64,000 bases of DNA from Bradyrhizobium sediminis (GTDB taxonomy: Bacteria; Pseudomonadota; Alphaproteobacteria; Rhizobiales; Xanthobacteraceae), in contig NZ_CP076135.1 in NCBI RefSeq assembly GCF_018736105.1, positions 1-64,000 on the forward strand. The letters run 5' to 3'. Below the pieces are notes generated by a model. That model ran no database searches. It was not told where the DNA came from and worked only from the letters and a program-made list of their open reading frames with translations. The position numbers and the translations under genes are program-made. Positions 52,253-59,898 of the stretch are shown in pieces; position 1 is the stretch's first letter, and the number at the start of each line of letters is the position of its first letter.

Positions 52253-52987
52253 ATGCCGTCATTATCGCGCCGTCGTTTCTTCAGTGCTGCCGCGGGCGCC
52301 GCCGCCGTCGCGGCCATGCCGCGCCTCGTATTCGCGCAAGCCGCAGCACCCGCCGCGGCCGGACCATTCGCGGTTCCGCCGCTCGGCTATGCCTTCAATG
52401 CGTTCGAACCCCACATCGACGCCAGGACCATGGAAATCCACCATGACCGGCATCATGCCGCCTATGTCGGCAACCTCAACAATCTCGCCAAGGCCAATCC
52501 GCAGCTCGGCACCCGCGCCATTACCGACGTGCTCGGCAACCTGAACGCCCTGAACGACGACATCAAATTCGCGGTGCGCAACAATCTCGGCGGCCACGCC
52601 AACCACACCATGTTCTGGGAGATCATGGGACCGAACGGCGGCAAGCCGGAGGGCGAGGTGCTGGCCGCGATCGACAAGGACCTCGGCGGCCTGGAAAAAT
52701 TCCAGAACGACTTCAACGCCGCGGGCGGGCGCCAGTTCGGCTCAGGCTGGGTGTTCGTGACCGTCACCAAGGACGGCAAGCTCGCGATCGAGACCCGTCC
52801 GAACCAGGACAGCCCGATCATGGACGGCCGGCGCGTCCTGATGGGCAACGATGTCTGGGAGCACGCCTATTATCTCAACTACCAGAACCGCCGCGCCGAT
52901 TACCTCAAGGCGTGGTGGAACACGGTGAACTGGAGCAAGATCGCCGAGCGTTACGCCGCCGCGAAGGCCGGCACGCTGGGAGTGTGA
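52253..52987 (+). CDS. Superoxide dismutase (Fe/Mn family) with Tat signal peptide
   Basis: This enzyme converts superoxide to H2O2 and O2. The 244-residue precursor begins with a twin-arginine signal (SRRRFFSAAAGAAAVAA, cleavage perhaps after VFAQA near 30), so the mature enzyme should be exported folded and with its metal. The ligands are H63, H118, D200 and H204 (GGHANHTMFW and DVWEHAYYL). Gly114 in GGHANH and Gln185 in NQDSP are marks of Mn-type enzymes, although Fe or mixed use is possible. The ATG at 52253 follows GGGAGGG. Confidence 0.92.
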   Translation: MPSLSRRRFFSAAAGAAAVAAMPRLVFAQAAAPAAAGPFAVPPLGYAFNAFEPHIDARTMEIHHDRHHAAYVGNLNNLAKANPQLGTRAITDVLGNLNALNDDIKFAVRNNLGGHANHTMFWEIMGPNGGKPEGEVLAAIDKDLGGLEKFQNDFNAAGGRQFGSGWVFVTVTKDGKLAIETRPNQDSPIMDGRRVLMGNDVWEHAYYLNYQNRRADYLKAWWNTVNWSKIAERYAAAKAGTLGV

Positions 52988-53034
52988 GTGCCGCCTTCCT
53001 GAATGCGCGGGGGCGCTTCTCCGCCGCAATGACT

Positions 53035-53073
53035 GTCATCGCCCACGAAAGCGGGCGATCCAGTATTCCAGAG
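53035..53073. repeat. REP-like palindrome, family D
   Basis: GTCATCGCCC and GGGCGATCCAGTATTCCAGAG around an ACGAAAGC loop region. A sister copy is at 54984-55022 with the identical tail ATCCAGTATTCCAGAG. It lies 20 bases before the acetyltransferase ATG. Confidence 0.8.
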
Positions 53074-53092
53074 CCGTAGCAGTCCAATCGAA

Positions 53093-53557
53093 ATGCCGAC
53101 GCCCATCATCCGACCCGCTCGCCCCGACGAATATGACGAGATCGGTCGCGTGTGGATGAACAGCTGGGTCTCGACCGGGCTCGCGGAAGCCAGCAATTTT
53201 CTGCTGGCGCAATTGCGCGCGCGCATCCCGATGGAAATCGAGAAGGGCTGGAGCCTGTTCGTCGCCGACGATGACGGTCATCTTGCGGCCATGCTGGCGC
53301 TGCATCTGCCCGACAGGTATCTCGACCAGCTGTTCGTGGCGCCGGAATATCAGGGCCGGAATCTCGGACGGAGACTGCTCGCATTCACGCGCCAGCATCT
53401 GCCGGATGAAATCTGGCTGCGCTGCGTGCGCGAAAATGAAAAGGCGTGGCGCTGGTATGAGCGCGAGGGTTTCGTGTTCGAAAAGGAAGCGGTCGAACCG
53501 ATGACCGGCTTCATGATGAAGTATTACCGATGGAAGAAAGAGGAAAACGCCAGGTGA
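53093..53557 (+). CDS. GNAT family N-acetyltransferase
   Basis: A 154-residue GNAT acetyltransferase of unknown substrate. It has PIIRPARPDEYDEIGRVW at the start, the acetyl-CoA loop APEYQGRNLGRRLLAF (about 83-98) and the closing ENEKAWRWYEREGFV. The ATG at 53093 is used. It overlaps the GST gene by four bases, so the two are probably one transcription unit. Confidence 0.88.
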   Translation: MPTPIIRPARPDEYDEIGRVWMNSWVSTGLAEASNFLLAQLRARIPMEIEKGWSLFVADDDGHLAAMLALHLPDRYLDQLFVAPEYQGRNLGRRLLAFTRQHLPDEIWLRCVRENEKAWRWYEREGFVFEKEAVEPMTGFMMKYYRWKKEENAR

Positions 53558-54150
53558 TAAAACTCTATTGGTCGCCGCGCTCGCGTTCGTTTTCCGGGAT
53601 ATGGCTGCTGGAGGAAAGCGGGCTGCCGTATCAGCGGGTGCTGACCGACATCACGACCGGCGCGCAGAAGTCGCCCGAATTCCTTGCCATCAACCCGATG
53701 GGCAAGGTGCCGGCGCTGCAGGACGGTGAGGCCGCGCTCGGGGAAGCCGCGGCGATCTGCGCCTATGTCGCCGACCGCTATCCGGAGACCGGGCTGGCCC
53801 CCGGCCCGGCCGATCCGCTGCGTGCGAAATACCTGCAATGGCTGTTCTTTTCGCCTGCTTGCATCGAGCCGGCGCTGATCCAGATCTTCACCAAGATCGA
53901 GGTGCCGACCAGCACCGCCGCGTGGGGAAGCGCCGCGCAGGTCTTCGACGTGCTCGATGCCGCGCTCGCCAAGGGCCCCTGGATCCTCGGCGAAACCTTC
54001 TCGGCCGCGGATATCATGATCGGCTCGGGGCTGAATTTCGCGGTGCGGCTGTTCAAGATGGTGCCGTCGCGGCCGTCGTTCGACGCCTATATCGCCCGGT
54101 GCGTGGAGCGCCCGGCGTTCCAGCGGGCCGAGAAGCTCGCGGCGGGGTGA
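53554..54150 (+). CDS. Glutathione S-transferase family protein
   Basis: A 198-residue GST with the thioredoxin-like N-terminal half (IKLYWSPRSRSFSGIWLLEES; NPMGKVPALQDGEAALGEAAAI holds the cis-Pro and the glutathione-binding Glu-Ala pair) and an all-helical C-terminal half. The GTG at 53554 overlaps the preceding stop and gives a canonical start; an ATG at 53530 would add eight residues. The partner substrate is unknown. It ends 5 bases from the convergent fabI. Confidence 0.88.
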   Translation: MIKLYWSPRSRSFSGIWLLEESGLPYQRVLTDITTGAQKSPEFLAINPMGKVPALQDGEAALGEAAAICAYVADRYPETGLAPGPADPLRAKYLQWLFFSPACIEPALIQIFTKIEVPTSTAAWGSAAQVFDVLDAALAKGPWILGETFSAADIMIGSGLNFAVRLFKMVPSRPSFDAYIARCVERPAFQRAEKLAAG

Positions 54151-54155
54151 CGGCG

Positions 54156-54956
54156 CTACTCCGCCTTCAATTCGTCCGGCCGCGGCATCAGGACGATGTT
54201 GTAGCCGGAATCGACGTAATGAATTTCGCCGGTGACGCCGCCGGACAGATCCGACAACAAATAGAGCGCCGAGCCGCCGAGCTCATCCAGCGTCACGCCG
54301 CGGCCGAGCGGCGAATGCTTTTGCATGAAGCCGAACATCGCGCGCGCCTCGCCGATGCCGGAGCCGGCGAGCGTGCGGATCGGACCGGCGGAAATCGCGT
54401 TGACGCGGATGCCGCGTGCGCCGAAATCGAAAGCGAGATAGCGCACGGAGGATTCCAGCGCGGCTTTCGCCACGCCCATCACGTTGTAGTTCGGCATTGC
54501 CCGCATCGAGGCCCCGAAGGTCAGCGTGATCATGCTGCCGCCGGATTCCGGCATCAGCTCGGCGGCGCGCCTGGCAATCTCGGTGAATGAAAAGCAGGAG
54601 ATCAGCATGGTACGCGAAAAATTCTCGCGGCTGGTGTCGGCGTAGCGGCCCTTCAGCTCATTCTTGTCCGAGAAGCCGATGGCGTGAACCAGGAAATCCA
54701 GCCGTCCCCATTTCGCCCGCAGCGCCTCGAACACCGAATCGACGCTGGCAATGTCCTCGACATCGCAAGGCAGCACGGTGTCGACGCCAAGCGACTGCGC
54801 CAGCGGCTTGACGCGCTTGGCTTGCGCCTCGCCCTGAAAAGTGAAGGCAAGCTCGGCGCCCTGCGCCGCCACCGCCTTGGCAATGCCCCAGGCAATCGAA
54901 TGATCATTGGCGACGCCCATGATCAGCCCGCGCTTGCCCTTCATCAGGTCCTGCAT
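54156..54956 (-). CDS. fabI: Enoyl-[acyl-carrier-protein] reductase (NADH)
   Basis: FabI reduces the trans-2 double bond of acyl-ACP in the last step of each fatty-acid elongation round. The 266-residue SDR protein has GKRGLIMGVANDHSIAWGIAKA at the cofactor site and the YNVMGVAK catalytic Tyr-x6-Lys. The C-terminal GEIHYVDSGYNIVLMP is typical. This isoform is usually triclosan-sensitive. It follows fabB on the same strand. Confidence 0.96.
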   Translation of the reverse strand: MQDLMKGKRGLIMGVANDHSIAWGIAKAVAAQGAELAFTFQGEAQAKRVKPLAQSLGVDTVLPCDVEDIASVDSVFEALRAKWGRLDFLVHAIGFSDKNELKGRYADTSRENFSRTMLISCFSFTEIARRAAELMPESGGSMITLTFGASMRAMPNYNVMGVAKAALESSVRYLAFDFGARGIRVNAISAGPIRTLAGSGIGEARAMFGFMQKHSPLGRGVTLDELGGSALYLLSDLSGGVTGEIHYVDSGYNIVLMPRPDELKAE

Positions 54957-54983
54957 CGTTTAGTGCTCCACTCACCCTCAACC

Positions 54984-55084
54984 GTCATCACCCGCGAATG
55001 CGGGTGATCCAGTATTCCAGAGGCGTCAGCAGTTGAATTGAGAGGCTGCGGCGTACTGGATGCCCCGCCTGCGCGGGGCATGAC
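54984..55084. repeat. Inverted pair of REP-like palindromes, family D
   Basis: Unit one (54984-55022) has ATCACCCGC/GCGGGTGAT and the tail CCAGTATTCCAGAG; unit two (55054-55084) faces it with TACTGGATGCCCCGC and GCGGGGCATGAC. Both start with the same outward GTCAT or end with ATGAC. The pair fills the fabB-fabI gap and could set relative mRNA levels of the two genes. Confidence 0.8.
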
Positions 55085-55088
55085 AAGA

Positions 55089-56312
55089 TTACGCATCCAT
55101 CCGCTTGAACACCAGCGTGGCGTTGGTGCCGCCGAAGCCGAAGGAATTCGACAGCACGGTGCCGAGCCTGGCATTGTCGATGCGCTTGCGCACGATCGGC
55201 ATGTCGGCGAACACGGGATCGAGCTCGGTGATGTTGGCGCTTTCGCAGATGAAGCCGTTTTGCATCATCAAGAGCGAATAGATCGCCTCCTGCACGCCGG
55301 TGGCGCCGAGCGAATGTCCGGTCAGCGCCTTGGTCGCCGAAATCGGCGGGCACTTGTCGCCGGTGCCGAACACCTTGCGGATCGCCTCGATCTCCGGCGG
55401 ATCGCCCGCCGGCGTCGAGGTCGCGTGCGGGTTGATGTAGTCGATCCTGGTGTCGACGGTCGCCATCGCCATTCTCATGCAGCGCTCGGCGCCCTCGCCC
55501 GACGGCGCCACCATGTCGTAACCGTCCGAGGTGGCGCCATAGCCGACGATTTCGCCGTAGATTTTCGCGCCGCGCGCCTTGGCATGCTCGAGTTCCTCGA
55601 GCACGACCACGCCGGCGCCGCCGGCGATAACAAAACCGTCGCGGCTGACGTCATAGGGGCGCGAGGCGGTCGCGGGCGTATCGTTGTATTTCGACGACAT
55701 CGCGCCCATCGCGTCGAACAGCACCGACAGCGACCAGTCGAGTTCCTCGCAGCCGCCGGCGAAGATAATGTCCTGCTTGCCGATCTGGATGGTTTCGTAG
55801 GCGTTACCGATGCAATGGTTCGACGTCGCGCAGGCCGATGAGATCGAATAGTTGACGCCCTTGATCTTGAACCAGGTGGCGAGCGTTGCCGACGCCGTCG
55901 ACGACATCGCTTTCGGCACCGCGAACGGCCCGACCCGCTTCGGTCCCTTGGTGCGGGTGATGTCGGCGGCCTCCACGATGGTGCGCGCCGACGGTCCGCC
56001 GGAGCCCATGATGATGCCGGTGCGAATGTTGGAAACTTCGGTGGGCTCGAGGCCGGAATCCTGGATCGCCTGCTCCATCGCGATGTGATTCCACGCCGCC
56101 CCCTCGCCGAGGAAGCGCATCGCGCGGCGATCGATGACGCCGGCCGGATCGAGCGTGGGGGCGCCCTGCACCTGGGAGCGGAAGCCGAGCTCGGCATATT
56201 TATCCGCGCGCGTGATTCCGGACTTCGCCTCGTGGAGGCTCGCAAGTACTTCCTGGGTGTTGTTTCCGATGGACGAGACGATGCCCATCCCCGTGATGAC
56301 AACCCGCCTCAT
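55089..56312 (-). CDS. fabB: 3-oxoacyl-[acyl-carrier-protein] synthase I
   Basis: FabB condenses malonyl-ACP with acyl-ACP, and is the synthase needed to elongate the unsaturated intermediates made by FabA. The 407-residue thiolase-fold protein has the nucleophile C161 in [12 protein letters not shown] and the two active-site histidines in [12 protein letters not shown] and [12 protein letters not shown]. The ATG at 56312 matches the E. coli start. It is the middle gene of fabA-fabB-fabI. Confidence 0.95.
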   Translation of the reverse strand: MRRVVITGMGIVSSIGNNTQEVLASLHEAKSGITRADKYAELGFRSQVQGAPTLDPAGVIDRRAMRFLGEGAAWNHIAMEQAIQDSGLEPTEVSNIRTGIIMGSGGPSARTIVEAADITRTKGPKRVGPFAVPKAMSSTASATLATWFKIKGVNYSISSACATSNHCIGNAYETIQIGKQDIIFAGGCEELDWSLSVLFDAMGAMSSKYNDTPATASRPYDVSRDGFVIAGGAGVVVLEELEHAKARGAKIYGEIVGYGATSDGYDMVAPSGEGAERCMRMAMATVDTRIDYINPHATSTPAGDPPEIEAIRKVFGTGDKCPPISATKALTGHSLGATGVQEAIYSLLMMQNGFICESANITELDPVFADMPIVRKRIDNARLGTVLSNSFGFGGTNATLVFKRMDA

Positions 56313-56323
56313 GATCGCCTCGC

Positions 56324-56351
56324 CTTGTCGTTACGTTCTTGTCGTTACGTT
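56324..56351. repeat. 14-bp perfect tandem repeat between fabA and fabB
   Basis: CTTGTCGTTACGTT occurs twice in a row (56324-56337 and 56338-56351), immediately upstream of the fabB start on the minus strand. It covers the region where the fabB ribosome-binding site would be expected and looks like a recent local duplication. Confidence 0.85.
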
Positions 56352-56400
56352 CTTTTGTGATGGCCGGCGTCAAAACCGAACGCCGTCCGATTCGCCGGAC

Positions 56401-56928
56401 CTACGCTCCCGGCAGTGCGGCACCCTGCTTCAAGAGTCCCACCCTCAAATCCTTGGCGCGATAGATAATCTCGCCATCAGCCGAAAGCCAGCCGTCGGCG
56501 ATGCCCAGCCAGAGCTTTAGGCGCATCACGCGCTTGATGTCGACGTTGTACACAATCTTGCGGACGTTCGGCATCACCTGCCCGGAAAATTTCAACTCGC
56601 TGAGGCCCAGTGCCCGGCCTCGCCCCTCGCCGCCGGTCCAGCCGAGATAAAAGCCGACCATCTGCCAGAGAGCGTCTAGGCCCAGGCACCCCGGCATGAC
56701 CGGGTCGTTCTTGAAATGGCAGGCAAAAAACCAGAGATCCGGGTTCACGTCGAGCTCGGCCCGAACGATGCCCTTGCCGTATTCCCCGCCGGTTTCGGAG
56801 ATTTCGGTGATGCGATCGAACATCAGCATTGGCGGCAGCGGCAATTGGGCGTTGCCGGGGCCGAACATTTCGCCGCGGCCACATGCCAGCAGATCCTCGT
56901 ATTCATAACTGCCCCGTCGATCCAGCAT
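56401..56928 (-). CDS. fabA: 3-hydroxydecanoyl-ACP dehydratase/isomerase
   Basis: FabA dehydrates 3-hydroxydecanoyl-ACP and isomerises the product to the cis-3 form, the branch point to unsaturated fatty acids. The 175-residue hot-dog-fold protein has the catalytic H71 in [14 protein letters not shown] and D85 in [11 protein letters not shown]. Length and start match E. coli FabA. It is the first gene of fabA-fabB-fabI and is divergent from irr. Confidence 0.96.
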   Translation of the reverse strand: MLDRRGSYEYEDLLACGRGEMFGPGNAQLPLPPMLMFDRITEISETGGEYGKGIVRAELDVNPDLWFFACHFKNDPVMPGCLGLDALWQMVGFYLGWTGGEGRGRALGLSELKFSGQVMPNVRKIVYNVDIKRVMRLKLWLGIADGWLSADGEIIYRAKDLRVGLLKQGAALPGA

Positions 56929-57279
56929 GCTGCCGAGCCTCTCTCAAAATCCCGATGGAGCGTTTCGAGCGAAATGGACCCGTTTCGCGTATAAAGAGCG
57001 CCAATTTTCGCAAATTGGCGCGAATACCGCAGGTCAGGACGGTCCTGCGGCAACCGGCGCTCGCTTTTGCCGGATTGCAAAGCCAAGTCCGCGCGCTCTC
57101 TATCATAGGCCCCGCTGGCGGCAAAGCGCCACGGCGAGGCAAATCGCCGGATCCCGCCTCCGGTTCCCACCCTTGAGTCTTAAGGCGGTTCTAGTTGCGA
57201 AATACTTGCATCTGAGGGATTTCCTTCTATATTCAATGACAACAGTACTGAGACAGCGAGTGCGGTGCCTGACGTGGAA
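56929..57279. promoter_or_regulatory. fabA-irr divergent control region with several palindromes
   Basis: A 351-base region. From left to right: GCGAAATGGACCCGTTTCGC (56970-56989), a diverged family-A-like palindrome; a perfect inverted repeat GCGCCAATTT-TCGC-AAATTGGCGC (56998-57021); CCGCAGG/CCTGCGG (57028-57034 and 57044-57050); and the irr promoter (57206-57233). On the minus strand a TTTATACGC -10-like box lies next to the perfect repeat, so the repeat may be an operator of the fabA promoter. Confidence 0.6.
57191..57233 (+). promoter_or_regulatory. irr promoter with possible Fur-binding hexamers
   Basis: A -35 TTGCAT (57206-57211) and a -10 TATATT (57228-57233) are spaced by 16 bases. 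Two hexamers, TGCGAA (57196-57201) and TGCATC (57207-57212), overlap or flank the -35. I recall that Fur of B. japonicum binds direct TGCATC-like hexamers in the irr promoter, so iron control by Fur is plausible. Confidence 0.6.
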
Positions 57280-57774
57280 ATGAGCCTCGACGCTTCGATT
57301 ATGAATAATGATGACGCCGTCAGTCCCGCGGCCCGCAATGCCGGCCACCAGCCGGCGCTGACCGGCTGCCCCTGGCACGACGTCAATGAAATGCTGCAGG
57401 CCGCCGGCCTCCGCCCGACCCGTCAGCGCATGGCGCTGGGCTGGCTCCTGTTCGGCAAGGGCGCACGCCACCTCACCGCGGAAATGCTCTACGAGGAAGC
57501 CACCCTCGCCAAGGTCCCGGTGTCGCTGGCCACCGTCTACAACACGCTCAATCAACTGACCGATGCCGGCCTGCTCCGCCAGGTCAGCGTCGACGGCACC
57601 AAGACCTATTTCGACACCAACGTGACGGCGCATCACCACTTCTATCTCGAAAACAACCACGAACTGGTCGACATCCCGGATCCGCATCTGGTGCTGCAGA
57701 AGATGCCGGAAGTGCCCGAAGGCTACGAGATCGCCCGGGTCGACATGGTCGTCCGGCTGCGCAAGAAGCGCTAG
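57280..57774 (+). CDS. irr: Iron response regulator Irr with heme regulatory motif
   Basis: Irr is a Fur-family regulator that represses heme and iron-use genes when iron is low and, in Bradyrhizobium, is degraded after binding heme. The 164-residue product from the ATG at 57280 carries the heme regulatory motif C30-P31 in TGCPWHDV, present in Bradyrhizobium Irr and missing in most other rhizobia. The HHH cluster in TAHHHFYLENNHELVD is the second heme site. The winged helix includes VSLATVYNTLNQLTDAGLLR. A GTG at 57265 would add five residues. It is divergent from fabA. Confidence 0.95.
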   Translation: MSLDASIMNNDDAVSPAARNAGHQPALTGCPWHDVNEMLQAAGLRPTRQRMALGWLLFGKGARHLTAEMLYEEATLAKVPVSLATVYNTLNQLTDAGLLRQVSVDGTKTYFDTNVTAHHHFYLENNHELVDIPDPHLVLQKMPEVPEGYEIARVDMVVRLRKKR

Positions 57775-57776
57775 CT

Positions 57777-57916
57777 GTCGTCCCGGCCTCCGAGCCGGGA
57801 CCCATAACCACCGATGTTGATTGTTTGCAGACGGCCTCCCCCGATCGCCTTGACCGATAGGCTCCGGCGTATGGATCCCGGCTCGCGTTCGCTTGCGCTC
57901 ACTTGGCCGGGACGAC
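57777..57916. repeat. Inverted pair of REP-like palindromes (family CCCGGC/GCCGGG)
   Basis: Unit one (57777-57806) has GTCGTCCCGGC, GCCGGGACCCATA; unit two (57870-57916) has TATGGATCCCGGC and GGCCGGGACGAC in the opposite direction. They face each other across about 63 bases between irr and the convergent SH3 gene. Same family as 17364-17500. Confidence 0.85.
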
Positions 57917-57951
57917 GTGGATAGGTTTGCGTGCTCCTCGGCGGCGCAGCG

Positions 57952-58482
57952 TCATTCCACCTTCTCGTCGGCGTAGACGCCCCACAGCCGCTGCTGTTCG
58001 ATCCAGCCGTCAAAGCCGTTGCCGGTGACGCGGCACCAGCCGGCCGCGCACTTCTTGACCTGGGCGACGACGCCGGCCTGCAGGCGGGCGGCAATGGCGG
58101 AGGCCGGATCGGCGCGATCGTAGAGCGGCGCGAGTTCGTCCCTGGTCTTCATGGTGATGACGGCGGTGCGGCGGCCGGACAACAGCGAGTGGTAGACCCA
58201 GCCCTCGGCGCCCTCGGAATCCCGGACCCGGCGCCAGTTCTCGAATTCGGCGGTGATCTCCACCGGCAGGCCCGAGCGGGTGTAGACCCAGGCGACGTCG
58301 TTGTCCTTGGTCGGGCCGGCCCTGACGTTCACATGATCGGATTTGAGGCTCACATAGCGCGGCAACGGCAAGCCGCTGGTCGTAACGGCGGAATCCTTGG
58401 CCGAAAATCCGGTGCTGGCCGACGCGCCGAGCAATACGGCCGCGAGCACCACCACTGAACCAAAACGCCCCAACGCCATCAA
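57952..58482 (-). CDS. Exported SH3-like domain protein
   Basis: A 176-residue protein with an N-terminal signal peptide (hydrophobic stretch VVVLAAVLLGASASTGFSA) and bacterial SH3-like repeats: YVSLKSDHVNVRAGPTKDNDVAWVY (about 43-67) and a second half ending in AGWCRVTGNGFDGWI. Such domains often bind cell wall peptides or metals. It is probably periplasmic. The gene is divergent from the 2-hydroxyacid dehydrogenase. Exact role unknown. Confidence 0.85.
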   Translation of the reverse strand: MMALGRFGSVVVLAAVLLGASASTGFSAKDSAVTTSGLPLPRYVSLKSDHVNVRAGPTKDNDVAWVYTRSGLPVEITAEFENWRRVRDSEGAEGWVYHSLLSGRRTAVITMKTRDELAPLYDRADPASAIAARLQAGVVAQVKKCAAGWCRVTGNGFDGWIEQQRLWGVYADEKVE

Positions 58483-58849
58483 CTCGCCTCCTGCCGCGAA
58501 CCCAACTCAAATTCTTCGAGCTGAAATGCCGGGAATCCCGGCCCCCAAACCCCTGATACCCCGCCGCATCAGCCCCTCCGCCTTTCATTCCCGGCGCCTG
58601 CCGGGGTTCTTGTCTTGGCCCGGCCTTCTGCTAGAGAGGACGGAACGCTTGAGAACCAAGACGAGCCCGAATTTTCCGGAGGGCAAACCAACGGGAAATA
58701 TCGGGGAACCCCAAGGAATTACCGGGACCGCGCGGCAGCCGCAGTGTCGAACAACCGGGTTAATGAGGTCTGAACGGGCAAGCCTTTGACGATCCAAAAG
58801 GTTGACGATCCAAAAGGTTGGCGAGCCAAAGGCCTCATGAGAGCAGGAT
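58483..58849. other. Divergent region with a 16-bp tandem repeat
   Basis: A 367-base gap with no convincing gene. CCGGGAATCCCGG palindromes and a CCCGGCGCCTGCCGGG hairpin occur in the left half. Near the right end is a 16-base unit repeated in tandem (58786-58817) with a third degenerate copy. Confidence 0.55.
58786..58832. repeat. 16-bp tandem repeat upstream of the 2-hydroxyacid dehydrogenase
   Basis: TTGACGATCCAAAAGG occurs twice without gap (58786-58801 and 58802-58817), then a changed 15-base copy TTGGCGAGCCAAAGG (58818-58832). It ends 17 bases before the dehydrogenase start. The TTGAC blocks could also be read as -35 boxes. Confidence 0.85.
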
Positions 58850-59851
58850 ATGTCGGTTAAGAAAAAGCCTCTCGTTGTCGTCACGCGCAAGCTGCCGGAC
58901 TCGATCGAGACCCGGATGCGCGAGCTGTTCGACGCCCGGCTCAATCTCGACGATACGCCGCTGAGTCAGGAGCAGATCGCCGAGGCGGTGCGGACCGCCG
59001 ACGTGCTGGTGCCCACCGTCACCGACGAAATCACCGAAGAGCTTCTCAAGCAGCCCGACTGCAAGCTGCGGCTGATCGCCAATTTCGGCAACGGGGTAGA
59101 CAATATCGATGTCCTTGCGGCGCATGCGCGCGGCATCACGGTGACCAACACGCCGAAGGTTTTGACCGAAGACACCGCCGACATGACCATGGCGCTGATC
59201 CTGGCGGTGCCGCGGCGGCTGGTCGAGGGCGCCTCGATCCTCACCGAGGGCAAGAACTGGCCGGGCTGGTCGCCGACCTGGATGCTCGGCCATCGCATCG
59301 GCGGCAAACGGCTCGGCATCATCGGCATGGGCCGCATCGGCCAGGCCTTGGCGCGCCGGGCGCGCGCCTTCGGCCTGCAGATCCACTATCACAACCGCCG
59401 CCCGGTCGCGCCGGTCATCGCCGACGAATTGGGCGCGACCTATTGGGAAAGCCTCGACCAGATGCTGGCGCGGATGGACATCCTCTCGGTGAACTGTCCG
59501 CACACGCCGGCCACCTTTCATCTCTTGTCAGCGCGGCGACTGAAATTGATCCGCAAGGACGCCTATATCGTCAACACCGCGCGCGGCGAGGTGATCGACG
59601 AAGACACCCTGATCAAATTGATCGAAGCCGGCGATATCGCCGGCGCCGGCCTCGACGTGTTCGAGAACGAGCCCGCGGTCAGTCCGAAACTGGTGCGGCT
59701 GGCCAGGGCCGGCAAGGTGACGCTGCTGCCGCATATGGGCTCGGCGACCATCGAAGGCCGGGTCGAGATGGGCGAAAAGGTGATCATCAACATCCGGACC
59801 TTCCTCGACAATCACAAGCCGCCGGATCGCGTGCTGCCGAGCATGCTGTAA
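58850..59851 (+). CDS. D-2-hydroxyacid dehydrogenase (probable glyoxylate/hydroxypyruvate reductase)
   Basis: A 333-residue NAD(P)-dependent enzyme of the D-isomer 2-hydroxyacid dehydrogenase family, likely interconverting glyoxylate with glycolate or hydroxypyruvate with D-glycerate. The cofactor motif is GIIGMGRIGQALARR; catalytic residues are the Arg in NTARGEVIDE, a Glu about 30 residues later (DVFENEPAV) and the His in LLPHMGSAT. NRR after the second strand suggests NADP preference. The ATG at 58850 follows GAGAGCAGG. Confidence 0.92.
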   Translation: MSVKKKPLVVVTRKLPDSIETRMRELFDARLNLDDTPLSQEQIAEAVRTADVLVPTVTDEITEELLKQPDCKLRLIANFGNGVDNIDVLAAHARGITVTNTPKVLTEDTADMTMALILAVPRRLVEGASILTEGKNWPGWSPTWMLGHRIGGKRLGIIGMGRIGQALARRARAFGLQIHYHNRRPVAPVIADELGATYWESLDQMLARMDILSVNCPHTPATFHLLSARRLKLIRKDAYIVNTARGEVIDEDTLIKLIEAGDIAGAGLDVFENEPAVSPKLVRLARAGKVTLLPHMGSATIEGRVEMGEKVIINIRTFLDNHKPPDRVLPSML

Positions 59852-59898
59852 ATTCACCTCTTCCCGTGTTCGGAGAGGCGAGAACTCCAGTCCAATCG

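Noticed and set aside
58786..58832. CRISPR-like repeat array
   Set aside because: The units are directly joined with no spacers and only two exact copies exist; it is a simple tandem repeat.
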